NCBI RefSeq assembly: GCF_001667775.1
Contig: NZ_LZJI01000015.1
Span: 1-53,176 of the forward strand
DNA: 53,176 nt
Origin: Mycobacterium sp. E1747
GTDB lineage: Bacteria; Actinomycetota; Actinomycetes; Mycobacteriales; Mycobacteriaceae
Reading direction: 5' to 3'
A program made the position numbers and the translations under genes. Of the stretch, positions 1-6,878 are shown piece after piece (position 1 is the stretch's first letter; the number at the start of each line of letters is the position of its first letter). The notes below the pieces were generated by a model. It had not been told where the DNA came from, did no database searches, and was given only the letters and a program-made list of their open reading frames with translations.

Positions 1-120
1 GCCGCCCACAACACCTACGCCGACGACGGCGCCATGATCGACAAAGGCGTCGCCTTCGCCTCCAGCCACCTCGACGCGGGCACCAGCAGCCCGGCGCAGG
101 TTAGGGGTTTTTCCGGCTGA
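1..120 (+). CDS. C-terminal end of a cutinase-like serine hydrolase (partial)
   Basis: Frame 1 is open from the window edge to TGA at 118-120, giving 39 residues. The stretch with H, Y, DG and a terminal amphipathic FA..HL helix resembles the end of mycobacterial cutinase-like (Culp) proteins, where the catalytic His lies shortly before the C-terminal helix. The tail after it (Gly/Ser/Pro-rich) is not conserved. Only the extreme C-terminus is visible, so the family call is tentative. Its stop codon lies inside a hairpin shared with the convergent amidase gene. Confidence 0.4.
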   Translation, partial: AAHNTYADDGAMIDKGVAFASSHLDAGTSSPAQVRGFSG

Positions 121-134
121 GCGATTGCTCAGCC
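115..134. terminator. Bidirectional hairpin containing both convergent stop codons
   Basis: A perfect 8-bp inverted repeat (GGCTGAGC, loop GATT, GCTCAGCC) sits between two convergent genes. The plus-strand stop TGA (118-120) is in the left arm and the minus-strand stop (129-131) is in the right arm. There is no U-tract on either side, as is common for mycobacterial terminators. The terminator role is inferred from symmetry and position. Confidence 0.55.
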
Positions 135-893
135 GCCCTTGGCATTCAGGAAGGCCACGATCCCCTGGGTGACCGCATTGGCATAGCGCACGCGGCCGTC
201 CGGGCTTTCCATCCGCGCGGCGTCCTCGGCGTTCTTCATGTTGCCGAGTTCGACGAGGATCGCGGGGTATTGGGCCAGGTTCAGCCCCGCGAGGTCGTCG
301 CGGCCGTAGAGGCCGTTCGAGCCGATGTAGTTCGCCGGCTGGAAACCCGCCTGCGCCAAGGCATCCCGCATCGTGGTGGCCAGCTGGACGGCGGGGCCGG
401 CCTGCGCGTCGTTCAGCGGCGGGCTGGAGTAGTTGACGTGGAATCCACTGCCGGCGGGTGGTCCGCCGTCGGCGTGGACGCTGACGATCGCGTCGGGGCG
501 CATCGCGTTGGCCGCCGCGGCGCGGGCATCCACGCAGGGGCCGACGGAGCCATCGTCACCGCGCGACAGCTGGGTGCGCACACCCTGCTGGTTGAGCGAC
601 TGGTTGATCAGCGCCACGACCGCCCAGGTGAACGCGTGCTCGGGATAGCCGTCGTTAGCGGCCGCGCCGGACGTCTGGCACGCCTTAGTCCCGCCGCGGC
701 CGTTGGGGACCTGCTGATTGATCGACGCGTCATTGACGGCGTTGTGGCCGGGGTCCAGGAAGACGGCCGACCCGGCGACGCCGGCGGCGGCGCGGGGCGC
801 GGCCATGACTCCTCCCGCGCCGAGCAGCACCGGCGCCAATCTCAGCACGTCGCGGCGGGAAATGGCTTCCAGCCGAGCCGGGCGGTCAGTCAC
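129..893 (-). CDS. ami1: N-acetylmuramoyl-L-alanine amidase, Amidase_3 family (Rv3717/Ami1-like)
   Basis: Zinc-dependent peptidoglycan amidase that cleaves the MurNAc-L-Ala bond. The 254-residue protein starts with a twin-arginine-like RRDVLRLAP segment and a hydrophobic Ala-rich stretch, so export is likely. The zinc and catalytic motifs are all visible: FLDPGHNA (His), GYPEHAFTW (Glu), IVSVHADGG (His) and ILVELGNMKN (catalytic Glu). Sequence runs such as GFHVNYS and LAGLNLAQYP match my recollection of M. tuberculosis Rv3717, which is about 241 residues. No recF/recR-type neighbours of the Rv3717 locus are seen, so it could be a paralogue in a new setting. It converges on the cutinase-like gene through a shared hairpin. 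Confidence 0.88.
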   Translation of the reverse strand: MTDRPARLEAISRRDVLRLAPVLLGAGGVMAAPRAAAGVAGSAVFLDPGHNAVNDASINQQVPNGRGGTKACQTSGAAANDGYPEHAFTWAVVALINQSLNQQGVRTQLSRGDDGSVGPCVDARAAAANAMRPDAIVSVHADGGPPAGSGFHVNYSSPPLNDAQAGPAVQLATTMRDALAQAGFQPANYIGSNGLYGRDDLAGLNLAQYPAILVELGNMKNAEDAARMESPDGRVRYANAVTQGIVAFLNAKGG

Positions 894-927
894 CGCGCGA
901 TGGTAACAATCGCGGTTGGTGCCGGGC

Positions 928-1584
928 TCAGACGTCGGTCAGCGCCCGGGCCGCTTCGCGGAACATGGTCTGCTTGATCGCGCCGAGCGTGCCGGGATCC
1001 TTGCCGCCCAGCGGACGCAGCAGGTCGGTCGCCGCGGCCGTCACCTCGGCCTCCGGGGCGGTCGCGTCGACGATGCCGAATTCGGCGGCCTCTGCCCCAC
1101 CGAACCGCCGCCCCGTCGTCATGGAGGCCACCGCGGCGCGGGGCGTGAGCTTGGCCTGGATCAGCGCGGCCATGCCGTCGGTGAACGGGATGCGGATGTC
1201 CACCTCGGGGAAGCAGAAGAATCCGCGGTCGGCGCGCATCACCCGCACGTCGTGGGCCATGGCGAGCATGGCGCCGGCGCCGAAGGCGTGCCCGGTCACC
1301 GCGGCGGCGGTCGGCATCGGGAAGGTGAGGACGCGGGCCAGCAGGGCCTGCACCCGCGCGACGTAGGACTGGGTCTGGTCGGCGTGCGCGCCCAGCCAGT
1401 CCAGGTCCAGTCCGTTGGTGTAGAACTTGCCGGCCGCGGTGGTGACCAGCCCCTGCGCGCCGGTCTGCTGGATTTCGTCGAGCTGCTCGTTGATCGCGTC
1501 GAGAAACTCTGGGGAGAACCGATTCTCGTCCTCGCCAAGGCCCAGGATCGCGATCTTGTCGTCCCAGCGCAACGTCGGTGTCAT
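928..1584 (-). CDS. Enoyl-CoA hydratase/isomerase family protein
   Basis: Crotonase-fold protein of 218 residues, shorter than the usual 250-260 and closer to the short enoyl-CoA isomerase-like branch. The oxyanion-hole segment around GLDLDWLG and the second motif TGHAFGAGAMLAMAHDVRVM are present, followed by a FCFPEVDI block typical of the family. The usual second catalytic Glu cannot be assigned with certainty, so hydratase and isomerase remain alternatives. Its ATG overlaps the stop of the upstream TetR gene in an ATGA tetranucleotide (1581-1584), which implies translational coupling and joint control. Confidence 0.85.
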   Translation of the reverse strand: MTPTLRWDDKIAILGLGEDENRFSPEFLDAINEQLDEIQQTGAQGLVTTAAGKFYTNGLDLDWLGAHADQTQSYVARVQALLARVLTFPMPTAAAVTGHAFGAGAMLAMAHDVRVMRADRGFFCFPEVDIRIPFTDGMAALIQAKLTPRAAVASMTTGRRFGGAEAAEFGIVDATAPEAEVTAAATDLLRPLGGKDPGTLGAIKQTMFREAARALTDV

Positions 1585-2207
1585 GTCGTGGCCCTTTCTT
1601 TGGTTCTGCGTGGGGGCGCGCCGGCGTCGAGCACCGCGGTGACCGCCGCGCGCAGCCGTTCGCGCGCCTCGGGGTCGTCGATCCGGTTGCGGCGCAACAG
1701 GATCACGGTCGGCAGGTCGACGACGCAGGTTGTGATGACGTCGACGGCCGCCGCGTCCTTGCGGTCCCAGAGGCGGCGGGCCAGTCGGATCATCGTGTCG
1801 ACCAGTAGCCGGTCCAGGTCGCGCAGTTGTGAGTCGATGTCGGGCGGTGTGTCCGGACCGAGCAGCTCGTCGCGGCGCACGGTCAGCAGGAGTTGCGACG
1901 ATTCCGGGTGGGTTTGGGCGAAGACCGCCGGCGCCTCGGCGGCCGCCACCACGGCCGCGACGCCGTCCAAGTCCGCGACGGAGTCGATCAATTCGCCTTG
2001 CGCACTAAGGAATCGGTGGCCGGCCCGTATCCAGGCGCGCCCGACGAGCCCCGCCCGTGAACCGAACGTGTGGTAGAGCGCGCCATTGGATACGCCGGTC
2101 GCCTCTCCGACGGCTCGGATCGTGACCGATGCCGGGCCGGACCGCACGGCCAGCCGTTCGACGGCGTCCAGGATCTGATCCTGGTCGTGAACCCGGGGGC
2201 GCGGCAT
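1581..2207 (-). CDS. TetR family transcriptional regulator
   Basis: The frame is open further upstream, but the start at 2207 is chosen. It gives a 208-residue protein beginning MPRPRVHDQDQILDAVERL, places the helix-turn-helix (ATGVSNGALYHTFGSRAGLV) at residues 30-50 as usual for TetR, and puts a perfect palindrome just upstream. The C-terminal ligand domain is unassigned. The gene overlaps the enoyl-CoA hydratase by 4 nt, so this is probably an autoregulated operon responding to an acyl-CoA or similar ligand (inference). Confidence 0.85.
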   Translation of the reverse strand: MPRPRVHDQDQILDAVERLAVRSGPASVTIRAVGEATGVSNGALYHTFGSRAGLVGRAWIRAGHRFLSAQGELIDSVADLDGVAAVVAAAEAPAVFAQTHPESSQLLLTVRRDELLGPDTPPDIDSQLRDLDRLLVDTMIRLARRLWDRKDAAAVDVITTCVVDLPTVILLRRNRIDDPEARERLRAAVTAVLDAGAPPRRTKERATT

Positions 2208-2217
2208 GCGGACATAG

Positions 2218-2239
2218 TAACAGAGCGATTGCTCTGTTA
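2218..2239. promoter_or_regulatory. TetR operator palindrome
   Basis: Perfect 9-bp arms TAACAGAGC / GCTCTGTTA separated by GATT, ending 11 bp before the ATG of the minus-strand TetR gene. Position and symmetry fit autoregulation of the TetR-enoyl-CoA hydratase pair. Confidence 0.7.
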
Positions 2240-2316
2240 TAGATGTGCGGGCCCGTTCACGCGATCGCAACGCCCTGTTAGCGGGATAGCGGCCAGAACC
2301 CGTTTGGCGGCACGCG

Positions 2317-2547
2317 GTGATCGGGAACCCCGTGCTCATGGGCAAGGTCACGCAGGTCAACGAAGAAGCGCTGTTAGCGGACCTCGGCCGGCAGCTCACC
2401 GGTGAGTTCCCGCGAATCCCGTCAGAGGTCGTCGACGCCCTCATCCGCGAAGGGCATGCCCGGTTCGCGCACAGCCGCGTTAGGGACTTCGTTCCGTTGT
2501 TCGTGGAAAAGCACACGCGCGAGGAGCTGAGGGCGCGGTCCAACTAG
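2317..2547 (+). CDS. Small protein with three-helix bundle dimerization-type domain
   Basis: Up to 76 residues from GTG 2317; an ATG at 2338 gives 69 residues and may be the true start. The pattern of Glu-rich helix, PSEVVDALIREGHARF and VRDFVPLFVEKHTREEL resembles the small actinobacterial proteins annotated as three-helix bundle dimerization domain proteins. Function is unknown. No signal peptide or membrane segment is visible. Confidence 0.65.
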   Translation: MIGNPVLMGKVTQVNEEALLADLGRQLTGEFPRIPSEVVDALIREGHARFAHSRVRDFVPLFVEKHTREELRARSN

Positions 2548-2616
2548 CTACTTCAGGTTGTATGCCTCGCGCGAGAGGCGGAAGAAATGACCGGTGCCAG
2601 AGTCGGCAGCCCGGTG
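2548..2616 (-). pseudogene. C-terminal relic of a DUF6636-like secreted protein
   Basis: On the minus strand the last 18 residues before the stop, ending GHFFRLSREAYNLK, closely match the C-terminus of the intact plus-strand neighbour (GHYFRVSRDSYDLG). Upstream of this the minus frame loses similarity. The intergenic stretch to 2806 has no other convincing gene. This is probably the remains of a duplicated paralogue in inverted orientation. Confidence 0.5.
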
Positions 2617-2806
2617 CCGCGGGTGGTGTCCGTGGGGCAGACCATCGCCGGCAAGCTCCCCTGTACGAGATCGACCTGATCGCCGATGGCCCCCACGCAG
2701 GACCGCGGGCGCTGCAGTCCTTTCGGATGCCGGGTGAAGGCGCTCGCGCAAACTTATTTCGGGATTATCCGTCCGGTCCAGCGTCGCAAGAGCTTACGCT
2801 CAGCAA

Positions 2807-3220
2807 ATGATCGGGCGGGTACCCTTGGTTGTCATCGCCGTTACGGCTGTTGCCGCGGCGCCGACCGCACGCGCGGACGCCCAGGACTTCCAGTCCCCGT
2901 CCGGGAACATCTACTGCGTCCTGCGCAGCTTCGGCGTCGCGTGCGACATCAGCGACTTCGATTACCAGCCGCCGCCGCCCCCCGAATGCGGCAAGCACCT
3001 GCCCGGGGGCAACCGCTTCGTACTGAACGCGGGTGAGCTCGCCACCATCCACTGCCACGGCGACACGCTGCGCGTCGACGGCGAGCCAACCCTCGACTAC
3101 GGGCAGACCATGTCCGCGGGCACGGTCCGCTGCGAAAGCGAGCCGTCGGGCATGACGTGCACCGACAGCAGCACCGGCCATTACTTCCGCGTGTCGCGGG
3201 ATTCTTACGACCTCGGTTGA
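2807..3220 (+). CDS. Secreted DUF6636-type protein
   Basis: 137 residues. A signal peptide (residues 1-24, ending PTARADA) precedes the FQSPSGNIYC motif that marks this family. Six cysteines after the signal peptide suggest disulfides in an exported domain, and a Pro-rich QPPPPPEC turn follows the first pair. The C-terminus GHYFRVSRDSYDLG is repeated as a relic in the upstream intergenic region. Cell-envelope or extracellular location is inferred; the biochemical role is unknown. Confidence 0.75.
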   Translation: MIGRVPLVVIAVTAVAAAPTARADAQDFQSPSGNIYCVLRSFGVACDISDFDYQPPPPPECGKHLPGGNRFVLNAGELATIHCHGDTLRVDGEPTLDYGQTMSAGTVRCESEPSGMTCTDSSTGHYFRVSRDSYDLG

Positions 3221-3387
3221 GAGTCGTTCCGCTCGAACCGGTTACGCCCGTCCCGGGTGAATTCCTCCCGAACATGCGGCGAACCGGTGGGTCTGACTAC
3301 GGCATGCGTGTAATGTCCGAGTTTGCTAGCCGAGAAATTCCTGTTAACTCTTGGTCGCTTTGCTCGGCCAAAGGATCAGGGGGTGCC

Positions 3388-4737
3388 GTGACCGACGTGT
3401 CCGAGCTGTCGGCGGCGATCGAGGCCGACGAGGTCGTGGTGTCGTTGCAGGACGAGTCTTTGCTGCTGGGCGGCGACCCCACCGCCGTCGAGTCCTACCT
3501 GTGTCGGCTGCGCGCGACCGCTGGGCACGGCTTGCGGGTCGCCGGCATCGACAGCGCCGCGCTGGCGAACGCGGCGATCGCCGGGCTGGCCTCGCTGCTG
3601 GCCGACTCCGGCAAGTACGTGCAGCTGCATCGCGACGCCGTCGCCGTGTTGAGGGAAGGCAACCTGGTACCCGTCGCCGACGGTTTCTTCCGGCTGACGA
3701 CGGGCGTCGACGCCGGCGAGATCTTGGCGCAGCTGCAATGGCGACCGGAACTGCTCGGCCCGGAGGTGATGCTTTCGGCGCAGATGCTCGCGGTGCAGAT
3801 GGCGTTGAAGTCCGCGGTCGCAGAGGTCGAGGACGCCGTCCAGCGGGTGGAGGACAAAGTCGAAGCGGTGCTCGAGGTGGCCCGGGCGCAGCGCGCCGGC
3901 GACGTCCTGGGCAACAGCCTGACGGTCTCGCGCATGGTCGACTCGTTGGACAAGTATGGGTCGCTGCCCGACGCCTACTGGGATTCGGTGGCCCCCCTGG
4001 GGCCGGCGCTCAACGTCGCCGTCGAGCAGCTGCGCAACCATGTCGGCCGCATCCTGTCGTCCTTCGACCATGAGTTGCCCGTGCATCAGCGCGCCGGAAA
4101 GCTGCGAAATGCCATAGACGACAACCGGCTTGGCGACACGCTGAGCCTGCTAGTGATCGCCGAGGAGGCGCTGCACAAGTGGCAGCGGCTGAACCTCGCG
4201 CGCATCGAAGCCACGGAGCCCGAGCAGCTGCTGCGGGCGATCGACGAGGCCCGCGAGCTCGTCGACCACCATCTGCGCGAGGACCTCGACATCTATCGGA
4301 GCGCGAAGGACGTGCTCGACCGGTTTGGGCAGTCTAAGGCGGTTGACGGCTTCCGGTTCTGGGCGGTGCGCGAGCTGGCCAAGCAGCGCGTCGCCCTCCG
4401 CGACGAGTTCGATCGTTTCGCCAAGGCCCGCCAGCACCAGGTCGAGATCTGGGAGGACTTCCACATCCCGAGTGTGCTCGACGCCGCCGTCGCCACGTTG
4501 GGAGCCGTCGGAAGCGTGACTGGCCAGGCACTTGTAGGCGTGGGCCGCGGGATCGTCTGGTTGGGCGGGCAGGTCGTTCGGCCGTTTCGGGGTGTAGATG
4601 GCGAAGAAGCGTCTCAAGCAAGCAGCTCGGCAGCCGGCCGGCATGATCACGACGCGGTCGCGTATTGCAGCACCGGTTCCGACGAATCGACGTGGCTGCC
4701 ACTGATGATCCGCAGCCGGTTTGGCCGCACCTCGTAG
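3388..4737 (+). CDS. Hypothetical protein with coiled coil, convergent with the pseudokinase gene
   Basis: GTG at 3388 is chosen because AGGATCAGGGGG lies just upstream; the frame is open further 5' without a better signal. The 449-residue protein is mostly alpha-helical. A likely coiled coil spans residues 141-168 (AEVEDAVQRVEDKVEAVLEV), and a Gly/Val-rich hydrophobic stretch near residues 370-405 could touch a membrane. I do not recognise the family. The last 91 nt overlap the 3' end of the opposite-strand pseudokinase, and the final 30 residues look like antisense of that gene. A one-base shift near 4590 would instead give a basic ending (MAKKRLKQAARQ), so the annotated C-terminus may be wrong. 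Confidence 0.6.
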   Translation: MTDVSELSAAIEADEVVVSLQDESLLLGGDPTAVESYLCRLRATAGHGLRVAGIDSAALANAAIAGLASLLADSGKYVQLHRDAVAVLREGNLVPVADGFFRLTTGVDAGEILAQLQWRPELLGPEVMLSAQMLAVQMALKSAVAEVEDAVQRVEDKVEAVLEVARAQRAGDVLGNSLTVSRMVDSLDKYGSLPDAYWDSVAPLGPALNVAVEQLRNHVGRILSSFDHELPVHQRAGKLRNAIDDNRLGDTLSLLVIAEEALHKWQRLNLARIEATEPEQLLRAIDEARELVDHHLREDLDIYRSAKDVLDRFGQSKAVDGFRFWAVRELAKQRVALRDEFDRFAKARQHQVEIWEDFHIPSVLDAAVATLGAVGSVTGQALVGVGRGIVWLGGQVVRPFRGVDGEEASQASSSAAGRHDHDAVAYCSTGSDESTWLPLMIRSRFGRTS

Positions 4738-6080
4738 AGGACGCCATCGACTGGGTTGGTGACATCGAACCCGTCTCCCGCGCGCTCGGCATTGGAAAGC
4801 TCGATGTGCGCGCCGTCGCTGATGCGCTCGCCGCGGTAGTAGTAACTGCCGCTGAGGTTTTGGCACACCACGGCCAGCGACTTGGCGGTCCGCACCACGG
4901 CGGCCGGCGGGTTCCCCGGATCGCAGCGGGCTGTCTCGCCGACGAACCCCAGCCCGTCGGCGCCCCGCACCGGAGCCGAGAGCGTCGGCGTCTTCGGCGG
5001 CGGCGGACTCGACGGCGGGGGCGATGGCGCCTGGGCCGTCCGAGCAGGCGGCGGACCGCCACCCGTCAACGCCGACACCAGCGCCACGATCAGCCCGGCG
5101 ATCACCAGCACCACCGCCGCCCCGGTCGCCACCAGCGGCGCGCGGCCGCCAAAGGGACGGGAAGGCGTCGCAGGCTCCGGATCGACGACCGGATACGGCC
5201 TGTAACCGGTGTCATCCGGGTTCGGGTAGACCGCCTCGAACGGCCGGGTGCGCAGGGGCGCCGCGCCGGCGCCGACAGCGACCGACTCGTAGGCCGCGTT
5301 CACGGCCTCGCTGGCCGCCCGGGCGAGTTCACCGGCGGAAGCGAACCGCGCCGTCCGCTGTTTGGCCATGCCGAGGGCGATCACGTCGTCGAAGGCCCGG
5401 CCCACCCCGCGGCGCATGATGCTGGGTCGCGGCGCAGGCGACAACATGTGCACGCGCTTCAGCTCGTCGGGGTCGGCGCTCTCGAACGGCGGTTGGCCGG
5501 TGAGGCATTCGTAGAGCAGGCAGGCCAACGAGTACACGTCGGTCTGCGGGCCGACCCGGCCGGTGGTGAACCGCTCGGGCGGCATGTACACCCGCGACGG
5601 CTCGGCGCCCGCAATGCCGAAGTCGACCAGATACGCGAAGTGATCGGGGGTCAGCAGCACGTGCTCCGGCCGGACGCCCAGGTGCAGCAGCCCGGCGGCG
5701 TGCGCGGCATCCAGCGCCCGCGCCACCTGCGCGACGATCGACGCGGCGCGCGACGGTTCCAGCGGCCCCCGTTCGCGCAGCAAGTCCTTCAGACTTCCGC
5801 CCTCGACCAGGTGCATGTCGACGAAGAACACCTCGTCGATCGAACCAAAGTCGTGCACCGGGATAACGTGGGGTTCCTGCAGTCGCGCGGCGATCCCACA
5901 CTCGCGCTGAAAGCGTTGCTGGAAGCCGGGATCCGCGGCTATCGAGGCAGGCAATAGCTTGATCGCGACCGCCCGGTCCTTAACCATGTCGTACGCCCGG
6001 TAGACCTCGCCCGTCGCGCCCGCGCCGATCAGCGATCGCAGCTCGTAAGGCCCAAACCGAGTGCCAAGCCGCGAGGTCAA
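4647..6080 (-). CDS. Membrane-anchored Ser/Thr kinase-like protein, predicted pseudokinase
   Basis: 477 residues in four parts: kinase domain 1-260, TM helix about 314-337, a Pro-rich linker, and an extracellular domain about 370-477 with two cysteines (386, 406). The Gly loop (GAGATGEV), ATP-site Lys41, alpha-C Glu60 and DFG (153-155) are kept. The catalytic loop, normally HRDxKPxN, reads HLGVRPEH (133-140): the catalytic Asp is Gly, the Lys is Arg and the metal-binding Asn is His. The DFG-to-PPE activation segment is only about a dozen residues and lacks the usual Thr-rich loop. Nucleotide binding may persist, but phosphotransfer is unlikely. Architecture resembles PknH/PknJ-type receptors. 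It lies downstream of a type VII effector cassette. Confidence 0.88.
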   Translation of the reverse strand: MTSRLGTRFGPYELRSLIGAGATGEVYRAYDMVKDRAVAIKLLPASIAADPGFQQRFQRECGIAARLQEPHVIPVHDFGSIDEVFFVDMHLVEGGSLKDLLRERGPLEPSRAASIVAQVARALDAAHAAGLLHLGVRPEHVLLTPDHFAYLVDFGIAGAEPSRVYMPPERFTTGRVGPQTDVYSLACLLYECLTGQPPFESADPDELKRVHMLSPAPRPSIMRRGVGRAFDDVIALGMAKQRTARFASAGELARAASEAVNAAYESVAVGAGAAPLRTRPFEAVYPNPDDTGYRPYPVVDPEPATPSRPFGGRAPLVATGAAVVLVIAGLIVALVSALTGGGPPPARTAQAPSPPPSSPPPPKTPTLSAPVRGADGLGFVGETARCDPGNPPAAVVRTAKSLAVVCQNLSGSYYYRGERISDGAHIELSNAERAGDGFDVTNPVDGVLYEVRPNRLRIISGSHVDSSEPVLQYATAS

Positions 6081-6158
6081 TGGGCAGTCCTTCCGCTAGG
6101 TCGATCGTGTCCAGCCCGCCGGGTTCCCACATTCGCCGCCGACCTAACGTGCGGCGGC

Positions 6159-6290
6159 TCACGCGTGCGGCGGCACGGGCATCAGAACAGGCCGCGGTTG
6201 AAGCTGGGCGGGCCAGCCGGCGGCGTCCGCCGCCCGCCCCACGCCGATGCCGGCCGTCAGCAGCGCGCCGGCCATCCACTTCTTATTCAT
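6159..6290 (-). CDS. Small exported peptide (43 residues)
   Basis: ATG at 6290 to TGA at 6159-6161. The product begins MNKKWMAGALLTAGIGVGRA, a textbook short signal peptide (basic n-region, hydrophobic core, small residues before the cut). About 20 residues follow, rich in Pro, Gln and Trp and ending MPVPPHA. No strong Shine-Dalgarno is seen. It lies upstream of the pseudokinase in the same direction, so a role as secreted partner or leader peptide is possible but unproven. Confidence 0.45.
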   Translation of the reverse strand: MNKKWMAGALLTAGIGVGRAADAAGWPAQLQPRPVLMPVPPHA

Positions 6291-6335
6291 GCCGCAAGCA
6301 CACAACGGGCGGCGGGCTACCGATCCATATCGGGC

Positions 6336-6395
6336 TCAGCCGCCGTGCCCGCCCTTGTGGTTGTTAGTCGGGCGACCTGGGAGCGGCATCGGCTG
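6336..6395 (-). pseudogene. Relic of a kinase C-terminal tail (HKGGHGG)
   Basis: The minus-strand frame ending in TGA at 6336-6338 encodes QPMPLPGRPTNNHKGGHGG. This aligns with the last 19 residues of the kinase at 8514-9647 (QPAPPPGPPGKKHKGGHGG). The final 24 nt (6336-6359) are identical to 8514-8537. The frame closes a few codons upstream, so this is a fragment left by duplication or recombination. Confidence 0.6.
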
Positions 6396-6419
6396 CGGGC
6401 GCTGCGCTCAACGGTCGAA

Positions 6420-6836
6420 CTACTGCCCGCCTTTCAGTGACTCGGCCAGTTTTTCGCCCTCGGGCGTCAATTGGAACCAGACCGCCAAATCCCACAGCGC
6501 GGGCTCGTCGTAGTGGCCGACGAAAAGATCGCGAAGGCGCTCCATGGCGGCATCGATCGAGAGATCCCAAGGCACCACTCGTTCATCGGAAGCGCCCAGT
6601 ATGTCCCCAATCTTCATGAGGCCGTCGTCGAGCAGGGATTGAATCGTGCGCAGCACCAAGTTTTGCTCGTCCTCGACGGTATCGGCGAGGTGGTGACGTC
6701 TCATGATGGACGTGACCTGCGCCATCGGGACACACATTGCCGTCCCGTCGAGCAGCAACTCCTTGCGCAGGAACTCTTCGGCGTTAGTTCCGGGCTTGGT
6801 GTGCCCTAGATGCCGGTCATCGGGCTGGGTCATCAT
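6420..6836 (-). CDS. Candidate immunity protein of the adjacent WXG-type effector
   Basis: 138 residues, acidic, without signal peptide or TM. The segment from about residue 40 looks like a winged-helix fold: LVLRTIQSLLDDGLMKIGD, then VPWD, then WFQLTPEGEKLAESL. Small proteins of this look often follow polymorphic toxin genes in actinobacteria. It starts 42 nt after the effector stop on the same strand. The immunity role is inferred from position, size and charge, not shown. Confidence 0.55.
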   Translation of the reverse strand: MMTQPDDRHLGHTKPGTNAEEFLRKELLLDGTAMCVPMAQVTSIMRRHHLADTVEDEQNLVLRTIQSLLDDGLMKIGDILGASDERVVPWDLSIDAAMERLRDLFVGHYDEPALWDLAVWFQLTPEGEKLAESLKGGQ

Positions 6837-6878
6837 TTTCTCCGACGTAGCAGTTCTTTAGGTTGTTAGCTTCGGTCG

